Assembly: GCF_041154455.1 (NCBI RefSeq)
Contig: NZ_AP028664.1
Span: 3,721,001-3,785,000, forward strand
Direction of reading: 5' to 3'
Source of the DNA: Variovorax sp. V213
GTDB taxonomy: Bacteria; Pseudomonadota; Gammaproteobacteria; Burkholderiales; Burkholderiaceae_C
DNA: 64,000 bases
Position numbers and translations under genes: made by a program. The notes below the pieces were generated by a model. It searched no databases. It had not been told where the DNA came from and was given only the letters and a program-made list of their open reading frames with translations. This document shows positions 54,193-63,065 of this stretch, piece by piece. The first letter of the stretch is position 1. Each line of letters begins with the position of its first letter.

Positions 54193-54198
54193 ATTTTA
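54193..54198 (-). promoter_or_regulatory. Possible -10 element for acpP
   Basis: TAAAAT on the minus strand, 35 bases upstream of the acpP start, inside the fabG-acpP gap. The -35 position (17 bases upstream) is not a good match, so this is tentative. High acpP expression from a separate promoter is common in other bacteria. Confidence 0.3.
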
Positions 54199-54257
54199 GC
54201 CGGGCGCATTGTGGCATTTGCCGTGCACCCGGTACGGGAAAAGTTTGCGCCTTGCGG

Positions 54258-55001
54258 CTACATGTGCATGCCGCCGTTGACGTGCAGCTCCTGCCCCGTC
54301 ACGTAAGACGCCTGGGGCGATGCAAGATAGGACACTGCATGCGCGATGTCTGCCGGCTTGCCCAGGTGGCCCAGCGGGATCTGCTGGAGCAGCGCCTGTT
54401 GCTGGGCTTCCGGCAGGCTGGCGGTCATGTCGGTCTCGATGAAGCCCGGCGCGACGCAGTTGACCGTGATGTTGCGGCTGCCGAGTTCGCGGGCCAGCGC
54501 GCGGGTCATGCCCGCGACCCCGGCCTTGGCGGCCGCGTAGTTGGCCTGGCCGGCATTGCCGGAGGCGCCGACCACGCTCGTGATGCTGATGATGCGGCCG
54601 TAACGCTGCTTCATCATCGGGCGAATGACCGCACGCGACAGGCGGAACACGGCCTTGAGATTGGTGTCGAGCACCGCATCCCAATCGTCGTCCTTCATGC
54701 GCATGGCGAGCGTGTCGCGCGTGATGCCGGCATTGTTGACCAGCACGTGGATGGCGCCGTAGGCCTGCACGATTTCGTCGATCAGCGCTTCGACGGCTGC
54801 GGCGTCGTTCACGTTGAGCGCACGGCCGCGGCCGTCGAAGGCACTCAGGGCAGAGGTGATCTTTGCTGCGCTGTCTTCGGTGGTGCCGGTGCCGACCACC
54901 TTGAGGCCGCGGTGCGCCAGTTCGAGCGCAATTGCTGCGCCGATGCCGCGCGACGCGCCGGTGACCAGGGCGACTTGCCCTTCGAATTTGGGAATGCTCA
55001 T
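54258..55001 (-). CDS. fabG: 3-oxoacyl-ACP reductase
   Basis: A 247-residue NADPH-dependent SDR. Cofactor loop TGASRGIG is at about residues 14-21, NNAG follows, and the catalytic Ser, Tyr and Lys lie in TSVVGASGNAGQANYAAAK. It reduces 3-oxoacyl-ACP in each elongation round. It lies 25 bases after fabD. Confidence 0.97.
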   Translation of the reverse strand: MSIPKFEGQVALVTGASRGIGAAIALELAHRGLKVVGTGTTEDSAAKITSALSAFDGRGRALNVNDAAAVEALIDEIVQAYGAIHVLVNNAGITRDTLAMRMKDDDWDAVLDTNLKAVFRLSRAVIRPMMKQRYGRIISITSVVGASGNAGQANYAAAKAGVAGMTRALARELGSRNITVNCVAPGFIETDMTASLPEAQQQALLQQIPLGHLGKPADIAHAVSYLASPQASYVTGQELHVNGGMHM

Positions 55002-55026
55002 AAAAGTATCGGGGGCCTTGCGCCGT

Positions 55027-55980
55027 TCAGCCGGCGAGCAGTTGTCGGGTGTCCGCGAGAGTCGCCGGGTCGTACACCGACGCGGCTTCGAGTTCGGGGG
55101 CGATGCGCTTGACCATGCCGGCCAGCACCTTGCCCGGCCCGCACTCGATGATGGCGGCTACACCGCGCAGTTTCAAGGCCTGCACGCTTTCAACCCAGCG
55201 AACCGGCCCGGCCGCCTGGCGCACCAGGGCGTCGCGGATGCGTTCGGGATCGGTTTCAACGGCCACGTCGATGTTGTTCAGCACCGGAATCTGCGGCGCG
55301 GCGAGCGAGATCGTGGTCAGCTTTTCGCGCAGCGCCTCGGCGGCGGGCTTCATCAGGCTCGAATGGAAGGGTGCCGACACGGGCAGCAGCAGTGCGCGCT
55401 TGGCGCCGTTGGCCTTGAGCAGCTCGCAGGCCTTGTCGACGGCCGCCTTGCTGCCCGCGATCACGGTCTGCATCGGGTCGTTGAAATTCACTGCCTCGAC
55501 GATCTCGGCGCTTCCGGTGCCGAAGGTCGCGGTCGCTTCCGCGCAGCCCGCCACCACCTTGGCCGCTTCCATGCCGAGGACGGCGGCCATGGCCCCCACT
55601 CCGACCGGCACGGCCTGCTGCATGGCCCGCGCCCGAAAACGCACCAGCGGCGCGGCTTGCGCCAGAGTGAGGACGCCAGACGCGACCAGCGCGGAGTACT
55701 CGCCCAGCGAATGTCCGGCGACGACGGAAGGGGCCGCGCCACCTTCGGCCAGCCATGCGCGCCAGGCGGCGACGCCGGCCACCAGCATCACCGGCTGGGT
55801 GTTGGTGGTGAGCGCCAGTTCTTCCTTGGGGCCGTTCTTGATCAGCGCCGCGACGTCTTCGCCCAGCGCCTCGGAGGCTTCGCGCAGGGTTTCGGCCACG
55901 GCCGGGTGGTCGCCCCAGGCGTCGAGCATGCCGACCGCCTGCGAGCCCTGGCCCGGAAAGACAAAAGCAAAGGATTTCAT
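55027..55980 (-). CDS. fabD: Malonyl-CoA:ACP transacylase
   Basis: A 317-residue acyltransferase that charges ACP with malonate. FPGQGSQ is at residues 8-14, the nucleophile is S91 in AGHSLGEYSAL, and the catalytic His is in SAPFHSSLM near residue 199. I use the ATG at 55980 (MKSFAFVFPGQG); an ATG at 55995 would add five residues. Confidence 0.97.
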   Translation of the reverse strand: MKSFAFVFPGQGSQAVGMLDAWGDHPAVAETLREASEALGEDVAALIKNGPKEELALTTNTQPVMLVAGVAAWRAWLAEGGAAPSVVAGHSLGEYSALVASGVLTLAQAAPLVRFRARAMQQAVPVGVGAMAAVLGMEAAKVVAGCAEATATFGTGSAEIVEAVNFNDPMQTVIAGSKAAVDKACELLKANGAKRALLLPVSAPFHSSLMKPAAEALREKLTTISLAAPQIPVLNNIDVAVETDPERIRDALVRQAAGPVRWVESVQALKLRGVAAIIECGPGKVLAGMVKRIAPELEAASVYDPATLADTRQLLAG

Positions 55981-56031
55981 TGTTTCAAGCGTCATGTCGC
56001 ACTGCCGCGCCCTGCGAGGGCATTGCAATGA

Positions 56032-57009
56032 CTACAGATTCAATAGCACCGCGCCCCAGGTGAAGCCGCCACCCACGCCTTCGAGCATGACGGTTTCACC
56101 CTTCTTCACCTTGCCGGACCGCACGGCCTCGTCGAGTGCCAGCGGAATCGAGGCAGCCGAGGTGTTGCCATGCTCATTGACCGTGACGATGAGCTTCTCG
56201 CGCGGAAGCTTCAGCTTCTTGGCCGTGCCTTCCATGATGCGGATGTTGGCCTGGTGCGGAATCAGCCAGTCGATGTCGGCTTCGGTCTTGCCTGCCTTTG
56301 CAAGCGTGGCACGGGCCGCATCTTCGAGCACGCGCACCGCCAGCTTGAACACGGCCTGCCCGTCCATGTGCAGCAGCGGCGTACCCAGCACATTGCCGCC
56401 CGAGACGTGGCCCGGCACGCAAAGAATGCCGACGTGCTTGCCATCCGCATGCAGGTCGCTTGCGAGGATGCCAGGCTCGTCGCTGGCTTCGAGCACCACT
56501 GCGCCGGCACCGTCGCCGAACAGCACGCAGGTGGTGCGATCGTTGAAATCGAGGATGCGCGAGAACACTTCGGCGCCCACCACCAGCGCGCAGCGCGCGC
56601 TGCCGGTGCGAATCATCGCGTCGGCCACGGTCAGCGCATAGACGAAGCCGCTGCAGACCGCCTGGACATCGAATGCCGGGCAGCCGGCAATGCCGAGCTT
56701 GTTCTGGAGAATGGCCGCCGACGAAGGAAACACCATGTCGGGCGTCGAGGTCGCGACGATGATCAGGTCGATGTCTTCAGCCTTGCGGCCCGCGGCTTCG
56801 AGTGCGTGCCTGGCAGCCTCGAGGCCGAGATCGCTGCTCGTGACCTCGGGCGCCGCGAAGTGCCGCGCATGGATGCCGGTACGCTCGACGATCCATTGGT
56901 TCGAGGTTTCGATGCCGCGCGCTGCCAATTCCTTGGCAAGGTCGTCATTGGTCACCCGGCGCGGCGGCAGATAGCTGCCGGTGCCGGTGATGCGTGAATA
57001 AGGGCTCAT
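56032..57009 (-). CDS. fabH: 3-oxoacyl-ACP synthase III
   Basis: A 325-residue initiating condensing enzyme that joins acetyl-CoA to malonyl-ACP. The nucleophile C119 is in QAVCSGFVYAL, and the His and Asn are in PHQANIRI and NEHGNTSAASIP. The ATG at 57009 shares one base with the plsX stop. The final codons reuse a sequence like the right half of the local GCTAT palindrome, probably by chance. Confidence 0.97.
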   Translation of the reverse strand: MSPYSRITGTGSYLPPRRVTNDDLAKELAARGIETSNQWIVERTGIHARHFAAPEVTSSDLGLEAARHALEAAGRKAEDIDLIIVATSTPDMVFPSSAAILQNKLGIAGCPAFDVQAVCSGFVYALTVADAMIRTGSARCALVVGAEVFSRILDFNDRTTCVLFGDGAGAVVLEASDEPGILASDLHADGKHVGILCVPGHVSGGNVLGTPLLHMDGQAVFKLAVRVLEDAARATLAKAGKTEADIDWLIPHQANIRIMEGTAKKLKLPREKLIVTVNEHGNTSAASIPLALDEAVRSGKVKKGETVMLEGVGGGFTWGAVLLNL

Positions 57010-58106
57010 CAAACGTGAAGGGCCGTCGCGTCGGCTGGCACCGCGGGCTCCTGCCGCGCAAGCAATGGCGCGGCGTGAGCGATGCGGGCCCGCACGCGAT
57101 CGAGCAGGTTGTTGCGAGCGGCATCATAAGCGCGATCCAGCGCATGTCCGAAAGCCACTTCGTCGGCCGAGCCATGGCTCTTGAAAACCAGGCCGCGCAG
57201 GCCTAACAGGGCGGCGCCGTTGTATCGACGATGGTCCAATCGATTTTTAAATGCTTTTAGCACCGGGTAAGCAACAATTGCCGCCACTTTGGTCAAGATG
57301 TTCCGCGAAAACTCGATGCGAATGAATTCACCGATCATCGAGGCCACGCCTTCGCTGGCCTTCAGCGCGACGTTTCCTACGAAACCGTCACAGACGACGA
57401 TATCTGTCGTGCCCTTGAAAATGTCGTTACCTTCCACGTTGCCGTAGAAGTTCAGATCCTTCGAGTTGGCAGCCGTACGCAGCAGTTGACTCGCTTTTTT
57501 GATCGTTTCGCTGCCCTTGATGGCTTCCTCGCCAATGTTGAGCAACCCGACCGACGGGGCTTCGTTGCCGGTGAGCGCGGAGACCAGGGCTGAGCCGAGC
57601 ACGGCGAACTGGAGCAGGTCTTCGGCATCGCAATCGACATTGGCGCCCAGGTCCAGCACCGTGGTGGCGCCGCCCTTGGCGTTCGGAAGCTGTGGCGCAA
57701 TGGCAGGGCGGTCGATGCCGTCGAGCGTCTTCAGAAGGTAGCGCGCAATGGCCATCAGGGCGCCGGTATTGCCGGCCGAAATGGCCGCTTGGGCCGCACC
57801 GTCCTTGACCTGCTGGATCGCGACACGCATCGAAGAGTCCTTCTTCTTGCGCAGGGCAATTTCAACGGGATCGTCCATGCCCACCACTTCGCTGGCGGCA
57901 ACGATGCGGGCACGCGGATGCGCAGCAAACCCGGCCAATGCGGCAGGCGCACCGACCAGCAACAACGAGGCTTCGCTGTGCCGTTCGAGGAACGCGCGGC
58001 AGGCCGCGAGCGTGACGCGCGGCCCATGATCGCCTCCCATGCAATCGACGGCGAGCGTGATTGCGGAAGGCGCAGCAGTGGATTCGGGGGAAGAAGGCGT
58101 AGCCAT
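57009..58106 (-). CDS. plsX: Phosphate acyltransferase PlsX
   Basis: A 365-residue enzyme converting acyl-ACP to acyl-phosphate for phospholipid synthesis. The N-terminal AVDCMGGDHGP (about residues 19-29), SAGNTGALMAIA and VCDGFVGNVALKASEG are family landmarks. The start is ATG 58106, just after the hairpin at 58108-58150. It links the fab genes to membrane lipid formation. Confidence 0.96.
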   Translation of the reverse strand: MATPSSPESTAAPSAITLAVDCMGGDHGPRVTLAACRAFLERHSEASLLLVGAPAALAGFAAHPRARIVAASEVVGMDDPVEIALRKKKDSSMRVAIQQVKDGAAQAAISAGNTGALMAIARYLLKTLDGIDRPAIAPQLPNAKGGATTVLDLGANVDCDAEDLLQFAVLGSALVSALTGNEAPSVGLLNIGEEAIKGSETIKKASQLLRTAANSKDLNFYGNVEGNDIFKGTTDIVVCDGFVGNVALKASEGVASMIGEFIRIEFSRNILTKVAAIVAYPVLKAFKNRLDHRRYNGAALLGLRGLVFKSHGSADEVAFGHALDRAYDAARNNLLDRVRARIAHAAPLLARQEPAVPADATALHV

Positions 58107-58107
58107 C

Positions 58108-58150
58108 AAAACAAAGGCCCGACGCTACGGCAAAAGTAGCTTCGGGCCTT
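58108..58150 (-). terminator. Terminator-type hairpin between rpmF and plsX
   Basis: On the minus strand AAGGCCCGAAGCTAC pairs with GTAGCGTCGGGCCTT (one mismatch), followed by TGTTTTG. It ends directly before the plsX start codon. It probably ends most yceD-rpmF transcripts and lets a fraction continue into plsX. It would also occlude the plsX ribosome-binding site when folded. Confidence 0.8.
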
Positions 58151-58167
58151 GGCCTTGGGATGCGAGA

Positions 58168-58350
58168 TCAGGCTTCGGACTTGTTCTTGAGCACCTGGCG
58201 GCCACGGTAGAAACCGTTGGGGCTGATGTGGTGGCGCAGGTGCGTTTCGCCGGTGGTCGGTTCCACGGCGATGCCGGGCACGACCAGCGCATTGTGGGAA
58301 CGGTGCATGCCGCGCTTGGAAGGCGACTTCTTGTTTTGCTGGACGGCCAT
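58168..58350 (-). CDS. rpmF: Ribosomal protein L32
   Basis: A 60-residue basic ribosomal protein. The conserved start AVQQNKKSPSKRGMHRSH and mid GETHLRHHISPNGFYRGR are typical. The zinc-binding cysteines of some L32 forms are absent. AGGAG precedes the ATG. yceD-rpmF-plsX-fabH is the classic order. Confidence 0.97.
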   Translation of the reverse strand: MAVQQNKKSPSKRGMHRSHNALVVPGIAVEPTTGETHLRHHISPNGFYRGRQVLKNKSEA

Positions 58351-58496
58351 GATGGCTCCTGGACTGTTAGGTGAGTGATTGGATGCGCTCTCTTGCGGTG
58401 GCAATACAGGGGCATGTATGGAATGCCTTGGTCTGTCTTGCTGCTCACGGCGGCGCGCGCGAAGCCCATGATTATAGCCCAGCCTGGAGAAAAGGG

Positions 58497-59054
58497 CTAC
58501 TTGCCCTCTTCCGGCTTGCGCGAACGCAACGCGCCGAGCACCGCAAAGGGGTTGGGCTTGGCTTCTTCGGCGGCCTTGAAGTCTTCGTCGCTGGACGACA
58601 GCTGGATCGGCGTGGGGCAGACCTCGTGTACCGGCATGACGGGAATTTCCATCAGGAGCTCGTCCTCGATCAAGGCGTGAAGGTCGAAATCGCGGCTCAC
58701 GACGAGCAGGTCTTCTTCCGATTCGTCGTCCTCGGCGTCGGCCGTGGCCTCGTCGGCCACGAAACGGAACCAGCGGTCCGATTCAACAAGCGTGTCCACC
58801 GGCGCCAGGCAGCGCTGGCAAACGAGCGGCACGGTCGTCTCGGCCACCAGGTGCAGCCAGGGCTCGGCCTTGCCCAAGGCCCCGGTGCGCTGCTCGCCAA
58901 CGGCTTCCCAGCTGATCACGGCTTCAGGCGCCGGCGAGGCCAGTTCCTGCGCCAGGCGGGGATAGTTGGGAACGGGATCGTCGGCTGAAAGCGCAGCGGC
59001 TTCGGCGGCAAAGGCGGCCACGTCGAGCCGTTCGGGAACAAATTCTCTCTTCAT
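58497..59054 (-). CDS. yceD: YceD/DUF177 family protein
   Basis: A 185-residue protein upstream of rpmF. It carries the CxxC pair (CQRCLAP) near residues 85-88 and an acidic stretch (EDDESEEDLLVVSRDFDLHALIEDELLMEIP), both typical of DUF177. Members bind or affect 23S rRNA accumulation; the exact role is unsettled. The start at 59054 gives the conserved MKREFVPERLDV; longer forms overlap maf. A 146-base gap before rpmF holds nothing I can identify. Confidence 0.9.
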   Translation of the reverse strand: MKREFVPERLDVAAFAAEAAALSADDPVPNYPRLAQELASPAPEAVISWEAVGEQRTGALGKAEPWLHLVAETTVPLVCQRCLAPVDTLVESDRWFRFVADEATADAEDDESEEDLLVVSRDFDLHALIEDELLMEIPVMPVHEVCPTPIQLSSSDEDFKAAEEAKPNPFAVLGALRSRKPEEGK

Positions 59055-59136
59055 CCACACCAGTCTAGCGCGCCGGCCGCGGGAATTGGCGCGGCGCCGC
59101 CAAAGGCTTTCTCGCAGCTCACGCACAATCGTCGCC

Positions 59137-59718
59137 ATGCAACGCCCCTTGATCCTTGCCTCGACCTCGCGCTACCGCCGCGAACTGCTGGCCCGACTCC
59201 ACCTGCCCTTCGACGTGCATGCCCCGGAAGTCGACGAAACCGCCCGGAGCGGAGAGACCCCCCGCGAACTGGCCGAGCGCCTGGCGCTGGAAAAAGCCCA
59301 GGCCGTCGCCGCGCGATTTCCAGAGGCCGTGGTGATCGGCTCGGACCAGGTGGCCGACCTCGCCGGCGAGGCGCTCGGCAAGCCGGGCGACCACGCACGC
59401 GCCACGGCCCAGCTGCGCCGGATGCGCGGCCAGACGCTGGTGTTCCAGACCGCCGTGGCCGTCGTCTGCCAGGCCACGGGCTTCGTCCAGCGCGACCTGG
59501 CGCCGGTTCGGGTGGTATTCCGCGAACTCAGCGATGCGGCCATCGAGCAGTACCTGCAGGCCGAGCAACCCTACGACTGCGCGGGCAGCGCCAAGAGCGA
59601 AGGCCTGGGGATCGCCTTGCTGAGTGCGATCGACAGCGACGACCCGACCGCCCTGGTCGGCCTGCCGCTGATCCGCACCTGCCGGATGCTGCGCTCCGCC
59701 GGGGTCGATCTGCTGTGA
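59137..59718 (+). CDS. maf: Maf-family nucleotide pyrophosphatase (YceF-like)
   Basis: A 193-residue house-cleaning pyrophosphatase. N-terminal ILASTSRYRRELL (residues 6-18), catalytic D70 in VIGSDQV, and AGSAKSEGLG near the C terminus. The sequence is nearest the YceF (7-methyl-GTP) branch. It is divergent from yceD with 82 bases between starts and overlaps the next gene (GTGA). Confidence 0.93.
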   Translation: MQRPLILASTSRYRRELLARLHLPFDVHAPEVDETARSGETPRELAERLALEKAQAVAARFPEAVVIGSDQVADLAGEALGKPGDHARATAQLRRMRGQTLVFQTAVAVVCQATGFVQRDLAPVRVVFRELSDAAIEQYLQAEQPYDCAGSAKSEGLGIALLSAIDSDDPTALVGLPLIRTCRMLRSAGVDLL

Positions 59719-60476
59719 CCCGGGGCAAGCTCTACCTGGTGCCCGCGCCGCTGGACTTCGGCTGCGACGCGCAGGCGCCCCTGCAGGACGCCCTGCCACT
59801 CGGTACGCTGCAGGCTGCCGCCGGCATCACCCACTGGATCTGCGAGAACGCCAAGTCGGCGCGCGCCTATCTGAAGCGCATCGATGCCGTCGTCCCGCTG
59901 GCCGCGCCCCTGCAGGCACAAGACATCCGGGAACTCCCGCGCGAGGTGCACAAGAAGGGCGACCATGCCGGCCAGTTCGATGCCAAGCCATTGCTGGCCG
60001 CCGCACTCGAAGGCCACGACATCGGCCTGCTCAGCGAAGCCGGCATGCCGGCGGTGGCCGACCCCGGCTCCTCGGTGGCGCGCGCCGCGCACGACCTTGG
60101 CATTGCCGTGGTCCCGCTCACCGGCCCCGTGTCGCTGCTGCTCGCGTTGGCGGCCAGCGGCCTCAACGGACAGAACTTTGCCTTCGTCGGCTACCTGCCG
60201 CAGGATTCGGGCGAGCGCCAGATTCGAATCCGGGAACTCGAGGCACTGGCCCTCAAGACCGGCCAGACGCAGTTGTTCATCGAGACCCCTTACCGCAATG
60301 CGGCGCTGCTTCAAGCGCTGGTGCAAACGCTGCAGCACAACACCCGGCTCGCCGTGGCGCGCGGGCTGACGCTCGCCTCAGCCCAGGTGCGCAGCGAAAC
60401 GGTAAAGGCCTGGCGCTCCAAGGCGCAAGGCCCGGCGGACGAACGCCTGCCTGCGGTATTCGCGATCGGGCGCTGA
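59715..60476 (+). CDS. RsmI-like tetrapyrrole-methylase-fold protein
   Basis: A 253-residue SAM-dependent methyltransferase-fold protein of the COG0313 group. It shows LYLVPAPL at the start, GLLSEAGMPAVADPG and LTGPVSLLLALAASGLNGQNFAFVGYLP. It lacks the extra C-terminal domain of true RsmI and is a shorter paralogue seen in many betaproteobacteria. The substrate is unknown; rRNA methylation is possible. The GTG start overlaps the maf stop. Confidence 0.85.
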   Translation: MTRGKLYLVPAPLDFGCDAQAPLQDALPLGTLQAAAGITHWICENAKSARAYLKRIDAVVPLAAPLQAQDIRELPREVHKKGDHAGQFDAKPLLAAALEGHDIGLLSEAGMPAVADPGSSVARAAHDLGIAVVPLTGPVSLLLALAASGLNGQNFAFVGYLPQDSGERQIRIRELEALALKTGQTQLFIETPYRNAALLQALVQTLQHNTRLAVARGLTLASAQVRSETVKAWRSKAQGPADERLPAVFAIGR

Positions 60477-60478
60477 CG

Positions 60479-61630
60479 ATGGTGGTGACTGCCGGCACCC
60501 GCTGGGCCGCGCGCGCGCAGTTCTTTTCTTCCGGCTTCATCTTTGCGACCTGGGGCGTGCACGTTCCAACGGTCAAGACGCACTACGGCATCGATGAAGC
60601 CGAGCTGGGACTGGCCATGCTCGCGGCCGGTGCCGGTGCGATGTTCGGCCTGACCAGCGCCGGACGCTGGATCGGCCGCCACGGCCCGCGGCGCATGGCC
60701 GCCCTGTGCGGCTGCGTCTACGCAATGCTGCTGGCGGGGCTGATCGCGATGCCCGGCTACCTCTTCCTGCTGGTGCTGCTGGGGGCTTTCGGCCTTGTCA
60801 CCAGCGTGTTCGACGTGGCCATCAACGCCGAGGCGGCGCAGCTCGAGCTGCATGGCGCCAAACCGCTGATGAGCGGCATGCACGGCATGTTCAGCCTGGG
60901 CGGCATGGCCGGCGCCGCGAGCGGCAGTGCGGCACTGGCCGCCGGGCTCGGGGCCCAGGCCCATCTGCTGTGGGTTGCGGCGGCCATGGTGCTGGTGGTG
61001 GCCGTGTCTTCGTGGCACATGCTCCCCAGGCCGCCTGCCGCAAGCGATGCATCCCCGGCCGACCACGCATTTCGGCTGCCTCGCGGCGTACTCGCGGTGC
61101 TGGGCGTGCTTGCCGCGCTGGGCCTGATCGCCGAAGGCGCGATCTACGACTGGAGCGTGCTCTACATGCAGCAGGAACTCGGCAGCCCGCAGAAACAGGC
61201 CGCGCTGGCCTATGCGAGCTTCTCGGCCGCCATGGCAGCCGCGCGTTTCGCTGGCGATGCGATGCGTGCCCGCTTCTCGCCCGCTGCACTGCTGCTCGGC
61301 AGCGGCGTGCTCGCGGCGGCGGCCATGACCCTGGTTCTGCTGACCGACCTGCCCTGGCTCGCGCTGGTCGGCTTCGCGGGGGTGGGCGTGGGCTTCGCGA
61401 ACGTGGTGCCGATCCTGTTCGGCGCATCGGCCCGCGTGCCCGGCGTCGAAGCCGCAACGGGCATTGCGGCCGTCTCGGCCATCGCCTACCTGGGCTTCAT
61501 GGCCGGACCGGCCGTGATCGGCCTGCTGGCACGGGCCAGTTCGCTGACAGCCGCGCTCTACGTGGTCGTGGTTTTCGCGGTGGCGCTGGCCGCCTCGGCC
61601 CGTTTCACGGACAGCGGCGACCCAAGCTGA
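60479..61630 (+). CDS. MFS transporter (YbjJ-like)
   Basis: A 383-residue, 12-helix major facilitator. The first half carries the loop motif GRWIGRHGPRRMA (about residues 62-74) typical of MFS motif A. VFDVAINAEAAQLE and SGMHGMFSLGG are characteristic of the YbjJ/FucP-like group. The substrate is unknown. It begins 2 bases after the methyltransferase gene and converges on the S49 peptidase gene with 7 bases between stop codons. Confidence 0.85.
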   Translation: MVVTAGTRWAARAQFFSSGFIFATWGVHVPTVKTHYGIDEAELGLAMLAAGAGAMFGLTSAGRWIGRHGPRRMAALCGCVYAMLLAGLIAMPGYLFLLVLLGAFGLVTSVFDVAINAEAAQLELHGAKPLMSGMHGMFSLGGMAGAASGSAALAAGLGAQAHLLWVAAAMVLVVAVSSWHMLPRPPAASDASPADHAFRLPRGVLAVLGVLAALGLIAEGAIYDWSVLYMQQELGSPQKQAALAYASFSAAMAAARFAGDAMRARFSPAALLLGSGVLAAAAMTLVLLTDLPWLALVGFAGVGVGFANVVPILFGASARVPGVEAATGIAAVSAIAYLGFMAGPAVIGLLARASSLTAALYVVVVFAVALAASARFTDSGDPS

Positions 61631-61637
61631 GCCGGCC

Positions 61638-62681
61638 TCAGCGCAGCGCCGGCGTGGCGAACTGCAGCGAACGCACGGTGGCGTCGCCCATCGCGGCGCC
61701 GAATTTCTTGGCGAGCTTTTCGGCCACGTTGTCGCGCCGCGTGTAGTCGGTCACCTCTTCGGCCTTGATCACTTCACGCGCCACGTAGTCCACGTTGCCG
61801 AGCTGGTCGGCCAGGCCGAACGCGACGGCTTGCTCGCCGCTCCAGAACAAGCCGCTGAAGAGCCCCGGGGTGTCGAGCTTGAGCCGGTCGCCACGCCCGG
61901 CCTTCACCACGTTGATGAACTGGGTGTGGATCTGGTTCAGCATGGCCTGGGCATGGGCGCGCTGTGCGTCGCTCATCGGGCTGAACGGGTCGAGGAAGCC
62001 CTTGTTCTCGCCGGCCGTCAGCAAACGGCGCTCGACGCCGACCTTGTCCATGACGCCGGTGAAGCCGAACCCGTCCATCAGCACGCCGATGCTGCCGACG
62101 ATGCTGGCCTTGTCGACGAAGATCTTGTCGGTGGCGGCAGCGATGTAATAGGCGGCCGAGGCGCAGGTTTCTTCGACCACCGCGTAGACCGGCTTCTTGT
62201 GCTTGGCCTTCAGGCGCTTGATCTCGTCGCTGATGATGCCGGCCTGCACGGGGCTCCCGCCGGGCGAGTTGATCAGCAGCACGATGCCCTTGGCGCCCTC
62301 GTCCTCGAAAGCGGTCTTCATTGCGGCCACCACGAATTCCGCGCTGGCGTCGCCGCCGTTGGCGATCTCGCCCTTGATTTCGACAACCGCGGTGTGGGCC
62401 GTGGTCTTGGCGGCGCTCGGCGCGTTGCGCGACATCGCGAGCCAGACCAGGAAGATGAAGAAGGCGAGCCACGAAAGACGCGTGAAGGTCTTCCAGCGGC
62501 GCGCGGCCCTCTGCTCGTTCAGGGAAGCGAAGGCGAGTTTCTCGAGCGTTGCGCGCTCCCACCCTGGGCGCTGCGTCGGGTCTTTGGCCATGTTTCTTGG
62601 CGCGCCCTGCGAGGACGCGATGGGAGTGGCCGGCTCAAAAGGATCAAAACCTTCGGGTTCCGTGCGGTTCGGGTCGGTCAT
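61638..62681 (-). CDS. S49-family signal peptide peptidase (SppA/SohB-like)
   Basis: A 347-residue single-pass membrane protease. Acidic cytoplasmic lead: about 1-65. Membrane helix: WLAFFIFLVWLAM (71-83). A periplasmic ClpP-like domain follows. Ser175 in CASAAYYIA and Lys227 in GENKG are the likely catalytic dyad by spacing to Bacillus SppA. It cleaves leftover signal peptides. The start at 62681 begins the charged N terminus; the longer ORF runs into the Rieske gene. It lies 2 bases after the Rieske gene. Confidence 0.9.
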   Translation of the reverse strand: MTDPNRTEPEGFDPFEPATPIASSQGAPRNMAKDPTQRPGWERATLEKLAFASLNEQRAARRWKTFTRLSWLAFFIFLVWLAMSRNAPSAAKTTAHTAVVEIKGEIANGGDASAEFVVAAMKTAFEDEGAKGIVLLINSPGGSPVQAGIISDEIKRLKAKHKKPVYAVVEETCASAAYYIAAATDKIFVDKASIVGSIGVLMDGFGFTGVMDKVGVERRLLTAGENKGFLDPFSPMSDAQRAHAQAMLNQIHTQFINVVKAGRGDRLKLDTPGLFSGLFWSGEQAVAFGLADQLGNVDYVAREVIKAEEVTDYTRRDNVAEKLAKKFGAAMGDATVRSLQFATPALR

Positions 62682-62683
62682 TG

Positions 62684-63055
62684 TCAAAAAGTCAGGGGGT
62701 GGAGGTTCCAGGCAGTATGCCAGTGCACCACGCCGTCGCGTTCGCTGAGGGCGATCTTCACGAGGCCGCCGCGGCACGGGCCGCCGGCGCATTCGCCGGT
62801 GTCCGGCTTGTAGACCGCGCCGTGCGTGGCGCAGAGCAGCCACTGGCCGCTGTCGTCGAAGAAGCGGTCAGGCTGGAAATCGAGTTCCATGGCCACGTGG
62901 CTGCATCGATTCAGATAGGCATGCGGCTGCCCTTCGAAGCGCACCGCGAAGGCGCGGCAGGTTTCGCCGCCGTAGACCACATCGAAAGGCACGGCCCGGC
63001 CGCCTTCGACGAGGTCCGATGCATTGCAGAAGGGAACAGGCTCTTCTTCGCTCAT
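62684..63055 (-). CDS. Rieske [2Fe-2S] ferredoxin-like protein
   Basis: A 123-residue soluble Rieske protein with ligands C51/H53 (CSH) and C75/H78 (CATH). It probably passes electrons to an oxygenase or serves an unknown redox step. Its place between a HAD phosphatase and an S49 peptidase, in a block following rluC, is positional and gives no partner. No signal peptide. Confidence 0.9.
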   Translation of the reverse strand: MSEEEPVPFCNASDLVEGGRAVPFDVVYGGETCRAFAVRFEGQPHAYLNRCSHVAMELDFQPDRFFDDSGQWLLCATHGAVYKPDTGECAGGPCRGGLVKIALSERDGVVHWHTAWNLHPLTF

Positions 63056-63065
63056 GGCGAGATTT

